Shown: positions 8,033-15,017 of the stretch, piece after piece | How positions within the stretch are numbered: the first letter of the stretch is position 1 | Layout of the letters: each line of letters opens with the position of its first letter | Source: Nitrosopolaris sp035691865 | Lineage (GTDB): Archaea > Thermoproteota > Nitrososphaeria > Nitrososphaerales > Nitrososphaeraceae | Length of the DNA: 20,527 bases | Direction of reading: 5' to 3' | Assembly (NCBI GenBank): GCA_035691865.1 | Contig: DASSIM010000074.1 | Location: 1-20,527, forward strand | Notes under the pieces: model-generated | The model's input: the letters and a program-made list of their open reading frames with translations, nothing else | What the model was told of the DNA's origin: nothing | The model's database searches: none | Made by a program: the position numbers and the translations under genes

Positions 8033-9190
8033 TTTTTGTGTGAGTTTCATTAGTACGTTAGCTTTTTGTTGGTATTGGGAATCGTTGATCACGGCATACA
8101 TCGCATTCGTAACTTGACTTGCCTTGAGCTCTTTTGCGTTTAACACGATACCGGCGCCAATTTTTGCTATTTTCTTGGAGTTGCCTAATTGTTCACCATG
8201 ATTCTCGATAGGAATGGTGAGGATAGGTTTCCCAAACTGAATTGCCTGCGAGAGAGCAGCGTGTCCTCCTCGGAGCACCAATGCATTACTCATTGCAAAG
8301 ATCTCGTCTCGAACTGGACACCATTCATAGTACCATCCAGATCCACATAGTTTTTTGGGGCTGGTGTCCCCTCTTGGATTCCCTTCCGATATCACGTACT
8401 GAATTTCAGATCGAAGAGCCTTGCAGGCATCTATTGCTGTTCGAATAAGTGGCATTCGCGTATTGCTAGGACCGCTGATGTGAACAAAAATAATTGGTCT
8501 GTTTCGTTCCAAACCAAGAAATTGAGCAACCTTGCTGATTTGTTCTTCGTTGACGTGAATTTTTGGTGTAGTAAGGCCGACATATTCTAATTTTCCCGTT
8601 ACAGAACTAATGTCCCAAATGTTGTGCTCGGCCAGCGTATACGGGGGAGGCAAGTCAGGAATGAGAATTTTGTCTGCAAGCGACCACAAAGTGCCCAGAA
8701 CTTCACCGTTCAACCTCTCGTAAATCCTTGCGATCTTGAGCTCTCTTAATCTCGGCGACAGTAATAATTTTAGCTGATTCAAAAGAACTATAGAAGGAAT
8801 CCCCAACAATTCAGCAGATAGAAGTGAAGAAAGCCTCGTATCTGAGACAATGATGTCAGGCTCGTATTCTAACATATTGCGAACTTCAGTATTTATTTGT
8901 CTGCATAGATTTGCGAATAAATAAGGAAGTTTCGCTATGCTGTCTTGTATAGAAAAACCTCCGTCGATGCTCCACGCCAATTCGACTGGTGGAATTGGCA
9001 GACAATCATATCCATGCATTGAAATATACCGCACGGCCTCTCCAGATGAGGAAAATCTTAAATCGACGCCTAATTTCTGAAGCTGTTTTGCTATCATTAT
9101 TAATCTGCTTGCGTGGCCCAGACCGACTCCGTACGGTGTTAGATAAGCTTTTGGCTGCAAGTCAGCGTCGGTATGAGGTTGAGTGGACAC
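7982..9190 (-). CDS. MurG-like GT-B glycosyltransferase
   Basis: A 402-residue GT-B fold glycosyltransferase. The N-terminal GVGLGHASR (21-29) is the acceptor-side Gly-rich loop of the MurG/GT1 group. The C-terminal LRGGHAALSQAIQFGKP (306-322) followed by HGEQLGN (331-337) is the nucleotide-sugar binding region, where Gly-Gly-His and Glu-Gln contact the donor. It likely transfers a sugar from a UDP- or similar nucleotide donor to a lipid, protein or small molecule; the acceptor is unknown. No membrane helix is seen. The GTG start at 9190 may be too early: a TATA box at 9201-9210 predicts a transcript beginning near 9178, and TTG 9160 (residue 11), just before the conserved KAYLTPYGVGLGH, would fit. 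Its 3' end overlaps the opposing gene by 51 bases. Confidence 0.8.
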   Translation of the reverse strand: MSTQPHTDADLQPKAYLTPYGVGLGHASRLIMIAKQLQKLGVDLRFSSSGEAVRYISMHGYDCLPIPPVELAWSIDGGFSIQDSIAKLPYLFANLCRQINTEVRNMLEYEPDIIVSDTRLSSLLSAELLGIPSIVLLNQLKLLLSPRLRELKIARIYERLNGEVLGTLWSLADKILIPDLPPPYTLAEHNIWDISSVTGKLEYVGLTTPKIHVNEEQISKVAQFLGLERNRPIIFVHISGPSNTRMPLIRTAIDACKALRSEIQYVISEGNPRGDTSPKKLCGSGWYYEWCPVRDEIFAMSNALVLRGGHAALSQAIQFGKPILTIPIENHGEQLGNSKKIAKIGAGIVLNAKELKASQVTNAMYAVINDSQYQQKANVLMKLTQKLNGIENVVKIIRSYLK

Positions 9191-9200
9191 ATATTTTGGT

Positions 9201-9210
9201 TTTTATACTT
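9201..9210 (-). promoter_or_regulatory. TATA box of the glycosyltransferase gene
   Basis: On the minus strand this reads AAGTATAAAA. It predicts a start of transcription near 9178, downstream of the GTG at 9190 and upstream of TTG 9160, and so bears on the choice of start for this gene. Confidence 0.45.
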
Positions 9211-9233
9211 GAGATCCACAACTCGTTTCCCAG

Positions 9234-9277
9234 AAAAAGGAAAAAAGTTGATTATCGAAGTAGAATATATTCGCAAC
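9234..9277 (-). terminator. Hairpin plus T-tracts after the AMMECR1 gene
   Basis: On the minus strand, GTTGCGAA (9277-9270) can pair with TTCG (9259-9256) and CAAC (9250-9247), leaving a five-base bulge. It is followed directly by TTTTTT (9246-9241) and TTTTT (9238-9234). This lies 26 bases after the AMMECR1 stop, and T-tracts are the usual archaeal termination signal. It implies that AMMECR1 and the glycosyltransferase are separate transcription units. Confidence 0.45.
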
Positions 9278-9302
9278 TCACGAGGCTCTTATGTGCCAGA
9301 TA

Positions 9303-9947
9303 TTAAAGTTTCACTCTTACGATTTCGCCGTTAGGGTAGGACTCTTTATAGATACTCGCCTGAAAAGAAAAGAGCTTTGAATCAGGCATGAGCCAAATAT
9401 CCGGCGGCGCGCCTGCCTTATAACAAAGATTTACAAGAAACTCTTCGGTGTCCCACTTTAACTCGACTGGAACTTGTGGAAGTAATAGTCCCGATCCGTA
9501 CCTCCATGTCAATACTAATCCATCCCTGCCCACCTTTACGACATTCAAATAGTCCATTGGGTTCTGCACTTTGATCTCTTCAGGGCGAGTAAGAATACTA
9601 ACTTCAAAAACTATGTCTGGGAGTTCTTTTTTGTCGACGGGGGAGAATCTTGGATCTTGTGTAGCTGCAGCAATAGAAGCTTCTATTATTGAACGGTACA
9701 GGCTTTTCTCCGCTATTGGAAAACCAATGCAACCTCGCAAGTGCTCTTGTCTGAGACTATCCAAATAGTTCAGAGTGACGAAGACTCCACAGCCTTCGAT
9801 GTTCCTGCCGAGCCTGCAATTACCATCGTTATCATAATCGGCATCGCCATATGCAGCACCAGAGGAGATCAACGAGTTAAGATGAGTTTCTACGACCGTC
9901 CTTGCCAATCTGACTGCCTTCTCTCCGTCCTCGTCGAGGATCATCAT
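9303..9947 (-). CDS. AMMECR1 domain protein
   Basis: A 214-residue member of the AMMECR1 family, conserved from archaea to man, whose molecular role is not established. The hallmark LRGCIG (70-75) is intact, and DPRF (98-101) and the C-terminal region with FLVNLCYKAG and IWLMP-like residues fit the family's two-subdomain fold. Length is typical of archaeal members. The stretch about 34-47 (Asp/Asn/Gly-rich, DADYDNDGN) is an unusual hydrophilic insertion. ATG 9947 is supported by a minus-strand TATA box whose centre lies 28 bases upstream, giving a leaderless mRNA; a second ATG follows at once. In other archaea AMMECR1 often neighbours MEMO or radical SAM genes, but not here. Confidence 0.9.
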   Translation of the reverse strand: MMILDEDGEKAVRLARTVVETHLNSLISSGAAYGDADYDNDGNCRLGRNIEGCGVFVTLNYLDSLRQEHLRGCIGFPIAEKSLYRSIIEASIAAATQDPRFSPVDKKELPDIVFEVSILTRPEEIKVQNPMDYLNVVKVGRDGLVLTWRYGSGLLLPQVPVELKWDTEEFLVNLCYKAGAPPDIWLMPDSKLFSFQASIYKESYPNGEIVRVKL

Positions 9948-9970
9948 AAGATAAGAGTAAGAATTTTGGA

Positions 9971-9980
9971 CTTAAAAATC
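9971..9980 (-). promoter_or_regulatory. TATA box of the AMMECR1 gene
   Basis: The minus strand reads GATTTTTAAG, centred about 28 bases upstream of ATG 9947, as expected for a leaderless archaeal gene. Confidence 0.45.
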
Positions 9981-10043
9981 ATGGTGTAAGCATTACCCTT
10001 CCGCTGAAAGTGACACGTGTTGCTGTGAGGAAAACGAGGGCCT

Positions 10044-10062
10044 CTGTCTACATATTAGACAG
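10044..10062. repeat. Perfect 7-bp inverted repeat
   Basis: CTGTCTA, five bases (CATAT), then TAGACAG. It lies in a 256-base gap (9948-10203) between the divergent AMMECR1 and zinc-ribbon frames, and could be an operator or an RNA hairpin. The rest of the gap shows only AT-rich tracts. Confidence 0.35.
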
Positions 10063-10174
10063 TGAGAAAGTACTACTTGGTGATTATTTCAAATTATAGC
10101 TGATTTTCTATACATAAATTATATAAGATGGTTTATTTCGGAACAGAATATAGAGAAGATGTTCATTTTGCGAA

Positions 10175-10186
10175 AATATTATAAAT
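10175..10186 (+). promoter_or_regulatory. TATA box upstream of the zinc-ribbon frame
   Basis: AATATTATAAATA-like sequence centred near 10181. It predicts transcription from about 10207, next to ATG 10204 and ATG 10213. This is the same TATA-to-start geometry as at the other genes here and argues that the small frame is or was expressed. Confidence 0.4.
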
Positions 10187-10203
10187 AAGAATGGCGATTA
10201 TAT

Positions 10204-10341
10204 ATGTATCTAATGTACAAACCCACCTTCCGGAGCTCGTCTTCTCCTCCTGTTTCTGTTTGCTCAAAATGCGGAGAAATAATTAAGGCGGATGGCGATT
10301 GCGAGTGTAAACGAGTAAACCGTCTGTTTCTTATCACGTAG
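10204..10341 (+). CDS. Small zinc-ribbon-like protein (frame ends at TAG)
   Basis: A 45-codon frame whose product contains VCSKCG (Cys20, Cys23) and GDCECKR (Cys33, Cys35), a spacing that could bind one zinc ion as a small zinc ribbon. It has a Ser/Pro-rich N-terminus. ATG 10204 is bounded upstream by a TAA at 10186, and ATG 10213 is an equal choice. A TATA box lies at the right distance. Many archaea of this group encode very small zinc-finger proteins of unknown role. The frame ends at TAG 10339-10341, but the same frame stays open for 61 more sense codons, so this may be the front part of a broken gene. Confidence 0.45.
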   Translation: MYLMYKPTFRSSSSPPVSVCSKCGEIIKADGDCECKRVNRLFLIT

Positions 10342-10527
10342 ACACAAAGAAAAACTGAAGATCGTAGTGTCGGGATTCTCTTTCTAAGCGACGGATACGC
10401 AACCTCCGTTCAGCAATTTTTAAGCAGCATATTGCCGCTGAATATAGACAACAACGAATTTTGGAAAAAGACAGGGGCTAAAGCCCATAAAGAGGTCATG
10501 AAACATCTGACTGACGGTTTAGATTAA
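10342..10527 (+). pseudogene. Downstream remainder of the zinc-ribbon frame after TAG
   Basis: Directly after the TAG at 10339 the same reading frame continues for 61 sense codons to TAA 10525-10527. Its translation looks protein-like (for example SVGILFLSDGYATSVQQFL and EFWKKTGAKAHKEVMKHL), with amphipathic helical character. There is no ATG, GTG or TTG near its beginning; the first TTG is about halfway in. It is therefore best read as the 3' part of a gene of about 107 codons with a nonsense mutation, a sequencing error, or (less likely) a readthrough product. No family is recognised. Confidence 0.4.
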
Positions 10528-10550
10528 GGTGCCCCTAGATAGATCTATGG

Positions 10551-11630
10551 TTAATCCGATGAGCTACCATCACCGTAGATCAATCTCATCTCATCGAAGG
10601 TTAACTTTTCCCCACTTGACATCTTCTTCAAGGCAGCTTCCTTCATAATATTCCATCTTTCTTGGTTTTCCCTATTTCTCTTTGATCTTTCCTGTAAGCT
10701 TTCGCGTCTCTCTTCATTGTCACGGGGTTGACGTCGCTGATATTGTTGTCTTCTCTGACGATTTTCGGCAGCCTGTTGTCGCGATTTTCTAAATTGGATT
10801 GCATTGAGCTGGGTCTCTACCATCTCAAGTTTTGCTTTGGCCTCTCTTACCGAACGTATTATTGCCCGCCTATCCTGATAAAGACTCTCACGCAAATTCA
10901 AAAGTGTATCTAGGTTAGCTTTTAAATTACCAATTTGATTACCAAAATCAGACCGTTGGTCGAAAATTTTATTCATTTTCGATCTTAGGCTCTCATATTG
11001 TGATGACATGTGCCTGTAATCATCTTCCTTTTTGTGGAGTACCTTGAGAGAATGCAGCTTGGTAGCAATTTCCTTTGATCTGGCAACTAATTTGCGTTCC
11101 TCCTCTTTCGACAGCTTTTTGGTCTGGATATCGCGTTCGAGCTGCTCCAAGTTTTTCCCCAATTTTGACATGTCATATCTATCTCTACGTGATTTCACTG
11201 CTGCTGCAGAACCACTTTTCTCGTCCATCGATTTCATTCGATTTCTGGCTTCAATGAGAGTAGTTTTGATTTCAGTATATTTCGTCAATTCCGTGTCCTT
11301 TTGTTCATTTGTTTGCTTGAGCCTAACCCGGAGTTCCTCTAGCTGGACTCTTTCATCGTCTATCTGCTTCTTTGCAGACTCGATACTGTTATTAAGCTCC
11401 TGAATCCGTTCCTCTCCCTTTTTCTGTTCTTCTAACAAGGTCTTCTTAAAGTCAATAAGTGTCGTAAGATTCGAATCTAATCCAGGATTATCGCGATCAA
11501 GATTCCTCCTCGAAGTTCTAGTGGCTGTCGTCGTAGCCGCAGCAGCTGCTGTCCCTGCGGTCGCCGGTGAGCCTCCATTGTCGGTACTATATTGGTCCAG
11601 TCCCACGTCGAATATAGTTTGTTGTATCAC
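10551..11630 (-). CDS. COG1340-type long coiled-coil protein
   Basis: A 359-residue archaeal coiled-coil protein. Residues about 55-300 show near-continuous heptads rich in Glu, Lys, Arg and Leu (for example LEELRVRLKQ, LEQLERDIQT, KAKLEMVETQ). A Ser/Asp-terminated tail at 325-359 contains KLTFDEMRLIYGD, which resembles the short conserved C-terminal element of these proteins. The first 45 residues are low complexity (TAGTAAAAATTTATRTSRR). No membrane segment is present. COG1340 members are uncharacterised and are thought to be structural or SMC-like. The GTG start at 11630 is only some ten bases from a minus-strand TATA-like AAAAATATAT (about 11637-11646), so GTG 11606 (residue 9) fits the promoter better. 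Confidence 0.75.
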   Translation of the reverse strand: MIQQTIFDVGLDQYSTDNGGSPATAGTAAAAATTTATRTSRRNLDRDNPGLDSNLTTLIDFKKTLLEEQKKGEERIQELNNSIESAKKQIDDERVQLEELRVRLKQTNEQKDTELTKYTEIKTTLIEARNRMKSMDEKSGSAAAVKSRRDRYDMSKLGKNLEQLERDIQTKKLSKEEERKLVARSKEIATKLHSLKVLHKKEDDYRHMSSQYESLRSKMNKIFDQRSDFGNQIGNLKANLDTLLNLRESLYQDRRAIIRSVREAKAKLEMVETQLNAIQFRKSRQQAAENRQRRQQYQRRQPRDNEERRESLQERSKRNRENQERWNIMKEAALKKMSSGEKLTFDEMRLIYGDGSSSD

Positions 11631-11749
11631 CGAGGATATATTTTTTCTGCTTTGGAATAGTGGTTTTTGGTGTGCCGCTTTGCGCTAAGATGCATCCTAT
11701 ATACATGTTTATATGACATGAGATTCTAGTACTCCGAGGAGATCACTAG

Positions 11750-12145
11750 ATGGAAGATTTCGAAAAGGATTTTCCTGATTTCGACTGGAAAAATATTCCT
11801 GCTTATAAACACCCCGGTGGTAAGGATTGCCCTTGTCCCAAACATGAGTATATTCGAGAGCAAATCAATATTACCAAAACTGTGAGCAGTAATAATCGAG
11901 AGGTGAGCCCAGAAACCAGGCAGAGGGCACAGGTTACACTAAAGTTGTGTCCGGATCATTACAAAGTATATTTTCATGAAGTTATTCCTGCGATGCCCTT
12001 TAAATATAGAGTAATGACCAAAATTGCACTTAAGATCGGCGCTGTTGTAATTCAAAAAATTCCGTATATGCAATCTGACCAGTGTTTCTACTGCAAATTT
12101 GGGTCAGGTGGTTTTGACAGAAAAACTGAATTGCCACCAATTTAG
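11750..12145 (+). CDS. Small Cys/His-rich protein, probably metal binding
   Basis: A 131-residue protein I do not recognise. It carries three candidate metal-binding groups: CPCPKH (Cys27, Cys29, His32), CPDH (Cys67, His70) and CFYC (Cys112, Cys115), separated by basic and helical segments. This spacing could hold one or two zinc ions or an iron-sulfur cluster. No signal peptide or membrane helix is seen. The start has GAGGAG (11736-11741) eight bases upstream, one of the few clear Shine-Dalgarno sites in the window, and a TATA-like GTTTATATG at 11707-11715. It converges on the kinase-like gene with only nine bases between stop codons. Confidence 0.65.
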   Translation: MEDFEKDFPDFDWKNIPAYKHPGGKDCPCPKHEYIREQINITKTVSSNNREVSPETRQRAQVTLKLCPDHYKVYFHEVIPAMPFKYRVMTKIALKIGAVVIQKIPYMQSDQCFYCKFGSGGFDRKTELPPI

Positions 12146-12154
12146 TTCTTTCTG

Positions 12155-12877
12155 TTACTTCTTTGTGCTGGAGCCTTTCGCCATATTATGAAGCATAGCG
12201 GACTGATCTGAGGCAAAACCTAGCGAAAGTATATTGCGTAAGAGTATATGCAAATACGGAAAATTGCGTCTAACTTCTGAAACGTAGCCGTCATGGAATC
12301 CATTCTCTATTATATCATACTGAGATTGCTCAAAGTCTATGACACTTGCCAGAAATGATGCTATGTCCATGCTCTGTGCGAATACCGAATTCGTTTTGTG
12401 AATAAATCCCAGATCCGTTCGACTTATACAGTTATCAAAATTTACTAGATAGTTCTGAGATTTATTATCTGTAAAAACGTAGCCGGCTTTGTGTAACTTT
12501 CCCGTTATGGACCCTGCTTGGAATGCTAGGGAGCATATAATATTTTTTTTGTGTTCCTTATCTGCAAACGCTTTGTACAAGTTACCACCTCCAACATATT
12601 CTTCTACGATGGTGTCGGTCGATATCGAAATGAGAAGGGGGGTAGGAATTCCTAGTTTTTTCAATTTATCCCTCATACCGTTCCCTTCATTTCCGAGTGC
12701 AAGCTTTCCTGCAGGTGGAGGAACGGAAGGATGTGCCATCAGAACGGAAATTATGGTATACGTGGCCGCCAAAAGGTATTCATGAAAATCTTTGGTTAAT
12801 TTATTTTTCTTTATAACTACCATCCGTCCATCCAACTGTTGAACTGAGACGTCTCTCTGCCAGTTTACGAAATACAC
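12155..12877 (-). CDS. Bud32/RIO-like atypical protein kinase
   Basis: A compact kinase-fold protein of 240 residues, near the size of Bud32 and smaller than RIO kinases. Recognisable elements in order are VVIK (Lys23, ATP-binding), the hinge VEEYVGGG (91-98), HKAGYVFTDNKSQN with the catalytic-loop pair Asp137 and Asn142, and TDLGF in place of the DFG motif (Asp155). A glycine-rich loop is not clear, and the usual HGD is replaced by FTD, so activity cannot be assumed. It may phosphorylate a protein or a small molecule or be a pseudokinase. Start is GTG 12877; ATG 12823 (residue 19) would cut into the first strand. It is divergent from the methyltransferase gene and close to a quinone-type gene cluster. 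Confidence 0.6.
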   Translation of the reverse strand: MYFVNWQRDVSVQQLDGRMVVIKKNKLTKDFHEYLLAATYTIISVLMAHPSVPPPAGKLALGNEGNGMRDKLKKLGIPTPLLISISTDTIVEEYVGGGNLYKAFADKEHKKNIICSLAFQAGSITGKLHKAGYVFTDNKSQNYLVNFDNCISRTDLGFIHKTNSVFAQSMDIASFLASVIDFEQSQYDIIENGFHDGYVSEVRRNFPYLHILLRNILSLGFASDQSAMLHNMAKGSSTKK

Positions 12878-12928
12878 TTAAAATACTAATTGAATGCCTG
12901 AATGTAAAAGTTTCAATACTTAAAATAC
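12876..12928. repeat. Twin ACTTAAAATAC elements in a divergent promoter
   Basis: The 11-base sequence ACTTAAAATAC occurs at 12876-12886 and again at 12918-12928, 42 bases apart, between two divergent genes. Each reads as a TATA-like CTTAAAATA on the plus strand and TATTTTAAG on the minus strand. The right-hand copy is placed about 27 bases before the predicted start of the methyltransferase transcript, and the same copy or its twin could serve the kinase gene. Confidence 0.45.
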
Positions 12929-12954
12929 CGAACTACCATATCTTATCGAAGGGA

Positions 12955-13728
12955 GTGATGATGTCGCAGGTATTTGATGGACACGGCACGGCTTCAAGAT
13001 TCTTCACAGCTACGAATGCTTCTAGTTATGATACCGTTGTCCGTATCGCCACTTTCGGTCAGGACTACCTATGGAAAAGGCAGATCTTAAATATTATCAA
13101 TGATCAGCATCCATCTTGTTTATCTGATCCTTCCTCTCCACCTTCATCGTCTCATTGTCCTGATACTCTTCCTGCTCAGACGCATCTGGACCTTGCATCT
13201 GGGACAGGCATACTATCTTCGTTGATAGAGCGTAGTGGGAAGCATGTAGGAGAAAGACCAAGAAGTGTAGTCGGGCTTGATTTGACGTATGATTACTTGC
13301 GAACCGCAAATAAAAAGTGCAGCACCGGACAGCTAACTAACGGGACAGCAGAGTTGTTGCCGTACAGAGAACAGTCTTTCGATTCGGTAACATCATCTTA
13401 TTTAGCAAAATATGTCGATACTGAAAGAGTAGTGAAGGAATGTTGGCGGGTGCTTAAACATGGTGGTGTCGTGGTTTTCCACGACTTTACCTATCCGTCA
13501 AACACCTTGGCCAGAAGTCTTTGGAATAGCTATTTCAAGATATTGCGAACAGCTGCCAAAACCGTAACTTCGTGGGCTCCGGTTTTTCAAGAGTTGGACC
13601 AGGTCGTAAGAATGAGTAACTGGCTAGAACAAACCATGAAGGCGCTAGAAGGTAATGGGTTCAAGGACATATCTTTCAGGTTCTATACCATGAGAACATC
13701 TGCCATAGTTTCGGCAAACAAGCCATGA
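12955..13728 (+). CDS. UbiE/MenG-like SAM methyltransferase
   Basis: A class I SAM-dependent methyltransferase resembling the demethylmenaquinone/2-polyprenyl-benzoquinol methylases. Motif I is LDLASGTG (78-85), the acidic end of strand 2 is GLDLTYDYL, the motif around AELLPYREQSFDSVTSSYLAKYV matches the family's substrate-side strand, and WRVLKHGGVVVFHDF closes the core. Residues about 52-75 are an extra Ser/Pro-rich insert before motif I. It would methylate the ring of a prenylated quinol precursor. The first codons are GTG-ATG-ATG; ATG 12958 or 12961 may be the real start, with GGGAG just upstream and a TATA box at 12919-12927. The stop overlaps the next start as ATGA. Confidence 0.75.
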   Translation: MMMSQVFDGHGTASRFFTATNASSYDTVVRIATFGQDYLWKRQILNIINDQHPSCLSDPSSPPSSSHCPDTLPAQTHLDLASGTGILSSLIERSGKHVGERPRSVVGLDLTYDYLRTANKKCSTGQLTNGTAELLPYREQSFDSVTSSYLAKYVDTERVVKECWRVLKHGGVVVFHDFTYPSNTLARSLWNSYFKILRTAAKTVTSWAPVFQELDQVVRMSNWLEQTMKALEGNGFKDISFRFYTMRTSAIVSANKP

Positions 13729-14426
13729 ACGAAGACTCTCGTTTGAACGAATGGTTCGTGCCTAAATTCGGCTCATTAAAATTCCGGGCGTTCGTTGGTT
13801 TGTTATTTTTACCATACACAGGAATGTGTATATCTTTTACCGTCATAGGTGCGATGCTATCGCCAACAATTCAGTGGGATAGGGTTGCTGCCATAGTCCT
13901 AATTTACGGTTTTGCTTTGGGCGTATCGGCTCATGCTGCCGACAATTTAGGATCAAAGAAAAATAAGCCTTGGGGAAAGTACTTCAGCGTAAGGCAGTTA
14001 TGGCTGCTAATGATTTTGGGTTTATCCATAGCCTATTCGATCGGAATTTACTACATCATATTTCATGTCCCCTTGCTCGTAGTCATCGCTCTCATAGAAG
14101 GATTTTTTGTTTTTGCATACAATTTCGAATTGTTTAAGGGGCTTTTGCATAATGATATTGGATTTGTCTTTTCGTGGGGGGCGCTCCCTGTGTTAGGAGG
14201 ATATGTGATTCAGACGAATAGTGTTGGAACGTTGTCAATCTTAATGTCTGTGAGCGCAGCTCTAATCAGCTGGGTGCATATCAAAATTTCAAGGCCATAC
14301 AAAGAACTAAAAAGAAAGAAATTGGACGAACGACGAGCCGGAATATTGGAGCAGTATCTCAAACTAATTAGTTTAGGAACGATAGCAGCTGCTTTTGTTG
14401 CCATCTTTCTTAGAGTCATCTTTTAG
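13725..14426 (+). CDS. UbiA-like polytopic membrane protein
   Basis: A 233-residue membrane protein with about seven helices (near 22-45, 53-72, 92-110, 112-130, 145-165, 170-190 and 212-232). SAHAADNLGSKKNKPWGK (68-85) stands where UbiA prenyltransferases have the NDxxDxxxD motif, and its AHA-D-L-K-PWGK pattern resembles the HALDEL variants of the superfamily. NFELFKGLL and LPVLGGYVIQT (about 133-164) fit the second Asp motif region, with Asp144. If so it would attach a polyprenyl chain to an aromatic ring in the membrane, but the reduced Asp content makes the assignment tentative. The start codon overlaps the stop of the methyltransferase (ATGA), indicating coupled translation. A T6 tract (14431-14436) follows the stop. 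Confidence 0.5.
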   Translation: MNEDSRLNEWFVPKFGSLKFRAFVGLLFLPYTGMCISFTVIGAMLSPTIQWDRVAAIVLIYGFALGVSAHAADNLGSKKNKPWGKYFSVRQLWLLMILGLSIAYSIGIYYIIFHVPLLVVIALIEGFFVFAYNFELFKGLLHNDIGFVFSWGALPVLGGYVIQTNSVGTLSILMSVSAALISWVHIKISRPYKELKRKKLDERRAGILEQYLKLISLGTIAAAFVAIFLRVIF

Positions 14427-14430
14427 GGCG

Positions 14431-14436
14431 TTTTTT
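14431..14436 (+). terminator. T-tract after the UbiA-like gene
   Basis: TTTTTT follows the stop codon by four bases. Archaeal RNA polymerase stops at such tracts, but the next gene starts only 50 bases on, so termination may be partial. Confidence 0.3.
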
Positions 14437-14486
14437 AATACTACTGCTACTTTCTAATTATTGTACTACTAATAGAGAGGTCGCGT

Positions 14487-15014
14487 ATGGTCATAGTAAG
14501 TGTTGTGGTGAGGGATTTTGGAAGTCATATGTTACAAAAGATTTCTGAACTCGAAAACAAATCGAATATCAAATTACCTGTTATAGAAAAAATTCTATTG
14601 GCTGAGACCGGTACGCTCGAACAGATCTTGAGTATACTGACGAATTCAGAAACCCTAGTGAACGTTCTAGAACAAATCCAAGATGGCGAACTCCTACTTC
14701 GAGATGTTCGTATAGCCAGCAAAAGAACTGGCGAAACGCTAGTCAATGCCCAGTCGCGCTTTTTTCTAGCCAATATACCTGTGGATATAATAAATCAGGT
14801 TAAAAGAAAGAACCTGAGCATCGGAAATATAATTATAGACTGTGAATTAGAAACATTCAGAAAAATAATTAAGATAGGTTACAATTCGAGAACCAATTCA
14901 ATTTTTAAAGTATATCATATTATTCACAACGCAAAAGTCGCCATTGAAATCACTGAATGTTTTGCATCGAATATAGATTCAATCGTTAACGCAGCGCTCG
15001 ACAACAGAAAATAG
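14487..15014 (+). CDS. Rv2949c/UbiC-like chorismate pyruvate-lyase
   Basis: A 175-residue protein of the DUF98/Rv2949c-like family, which shares its fold and reaction with UbiC: chorismate to 4-hydroxybenzoate plus pyruvate. The family opening LPVIEKILLAETGTLEQIL (30-48) is present. LLRDVRI carries Arg72, matching the active-site Arg of E. coli UbiC, and ITECF carries Glu157, matching its Glu155. NLSIGNII (99-106) fits the PLGRYLF segment between them. Soluble, no signal peptide. It follows the UbiA-like gene by 60 bases in the same direction, with GAGAGG just before the ATG. It is the piece that makes a 4-hydroxybenzoate-derived prenyl lipid or quinone pathway plausible here. Confidence 0.75.
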   Translation: MVIVSVVVRDFGSHMLQKISELENKSNIKLPVIEKILLAETGTLEQILSILTNSETLVNVLEQIQDGELLLRDVRIASKRTGETLVNAQSRFFLANIPVDIINQVKRKNLSIGNIIIDCELETFRKIIKIGYNSRTNSIFKVYHIIHNAKVAIEITECFASNIDSIVNAALDNRK

Positions 15015-15017
15015 TTC

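Noticed and set aside
8989..9306. 105-codon plus-strand frame over the glycosyltransferase start
   Set aside because: Overlaps conserved glycosyltransferase coding sequence and has no family features.
10339..10341. TAG read as pyrrolysine
   Set aside because: No pylT or pylS is visible and this archaeal group is not known to use pyrrolysine; a nonsense change is simpler.
11032..11403. 123-codon plus-strand frame within the coiled-coil gene
   Set aside because: Ser/Phe/Leu-rich translation typical of the complement of a Glu/Lys-rich coiled-coil gene.
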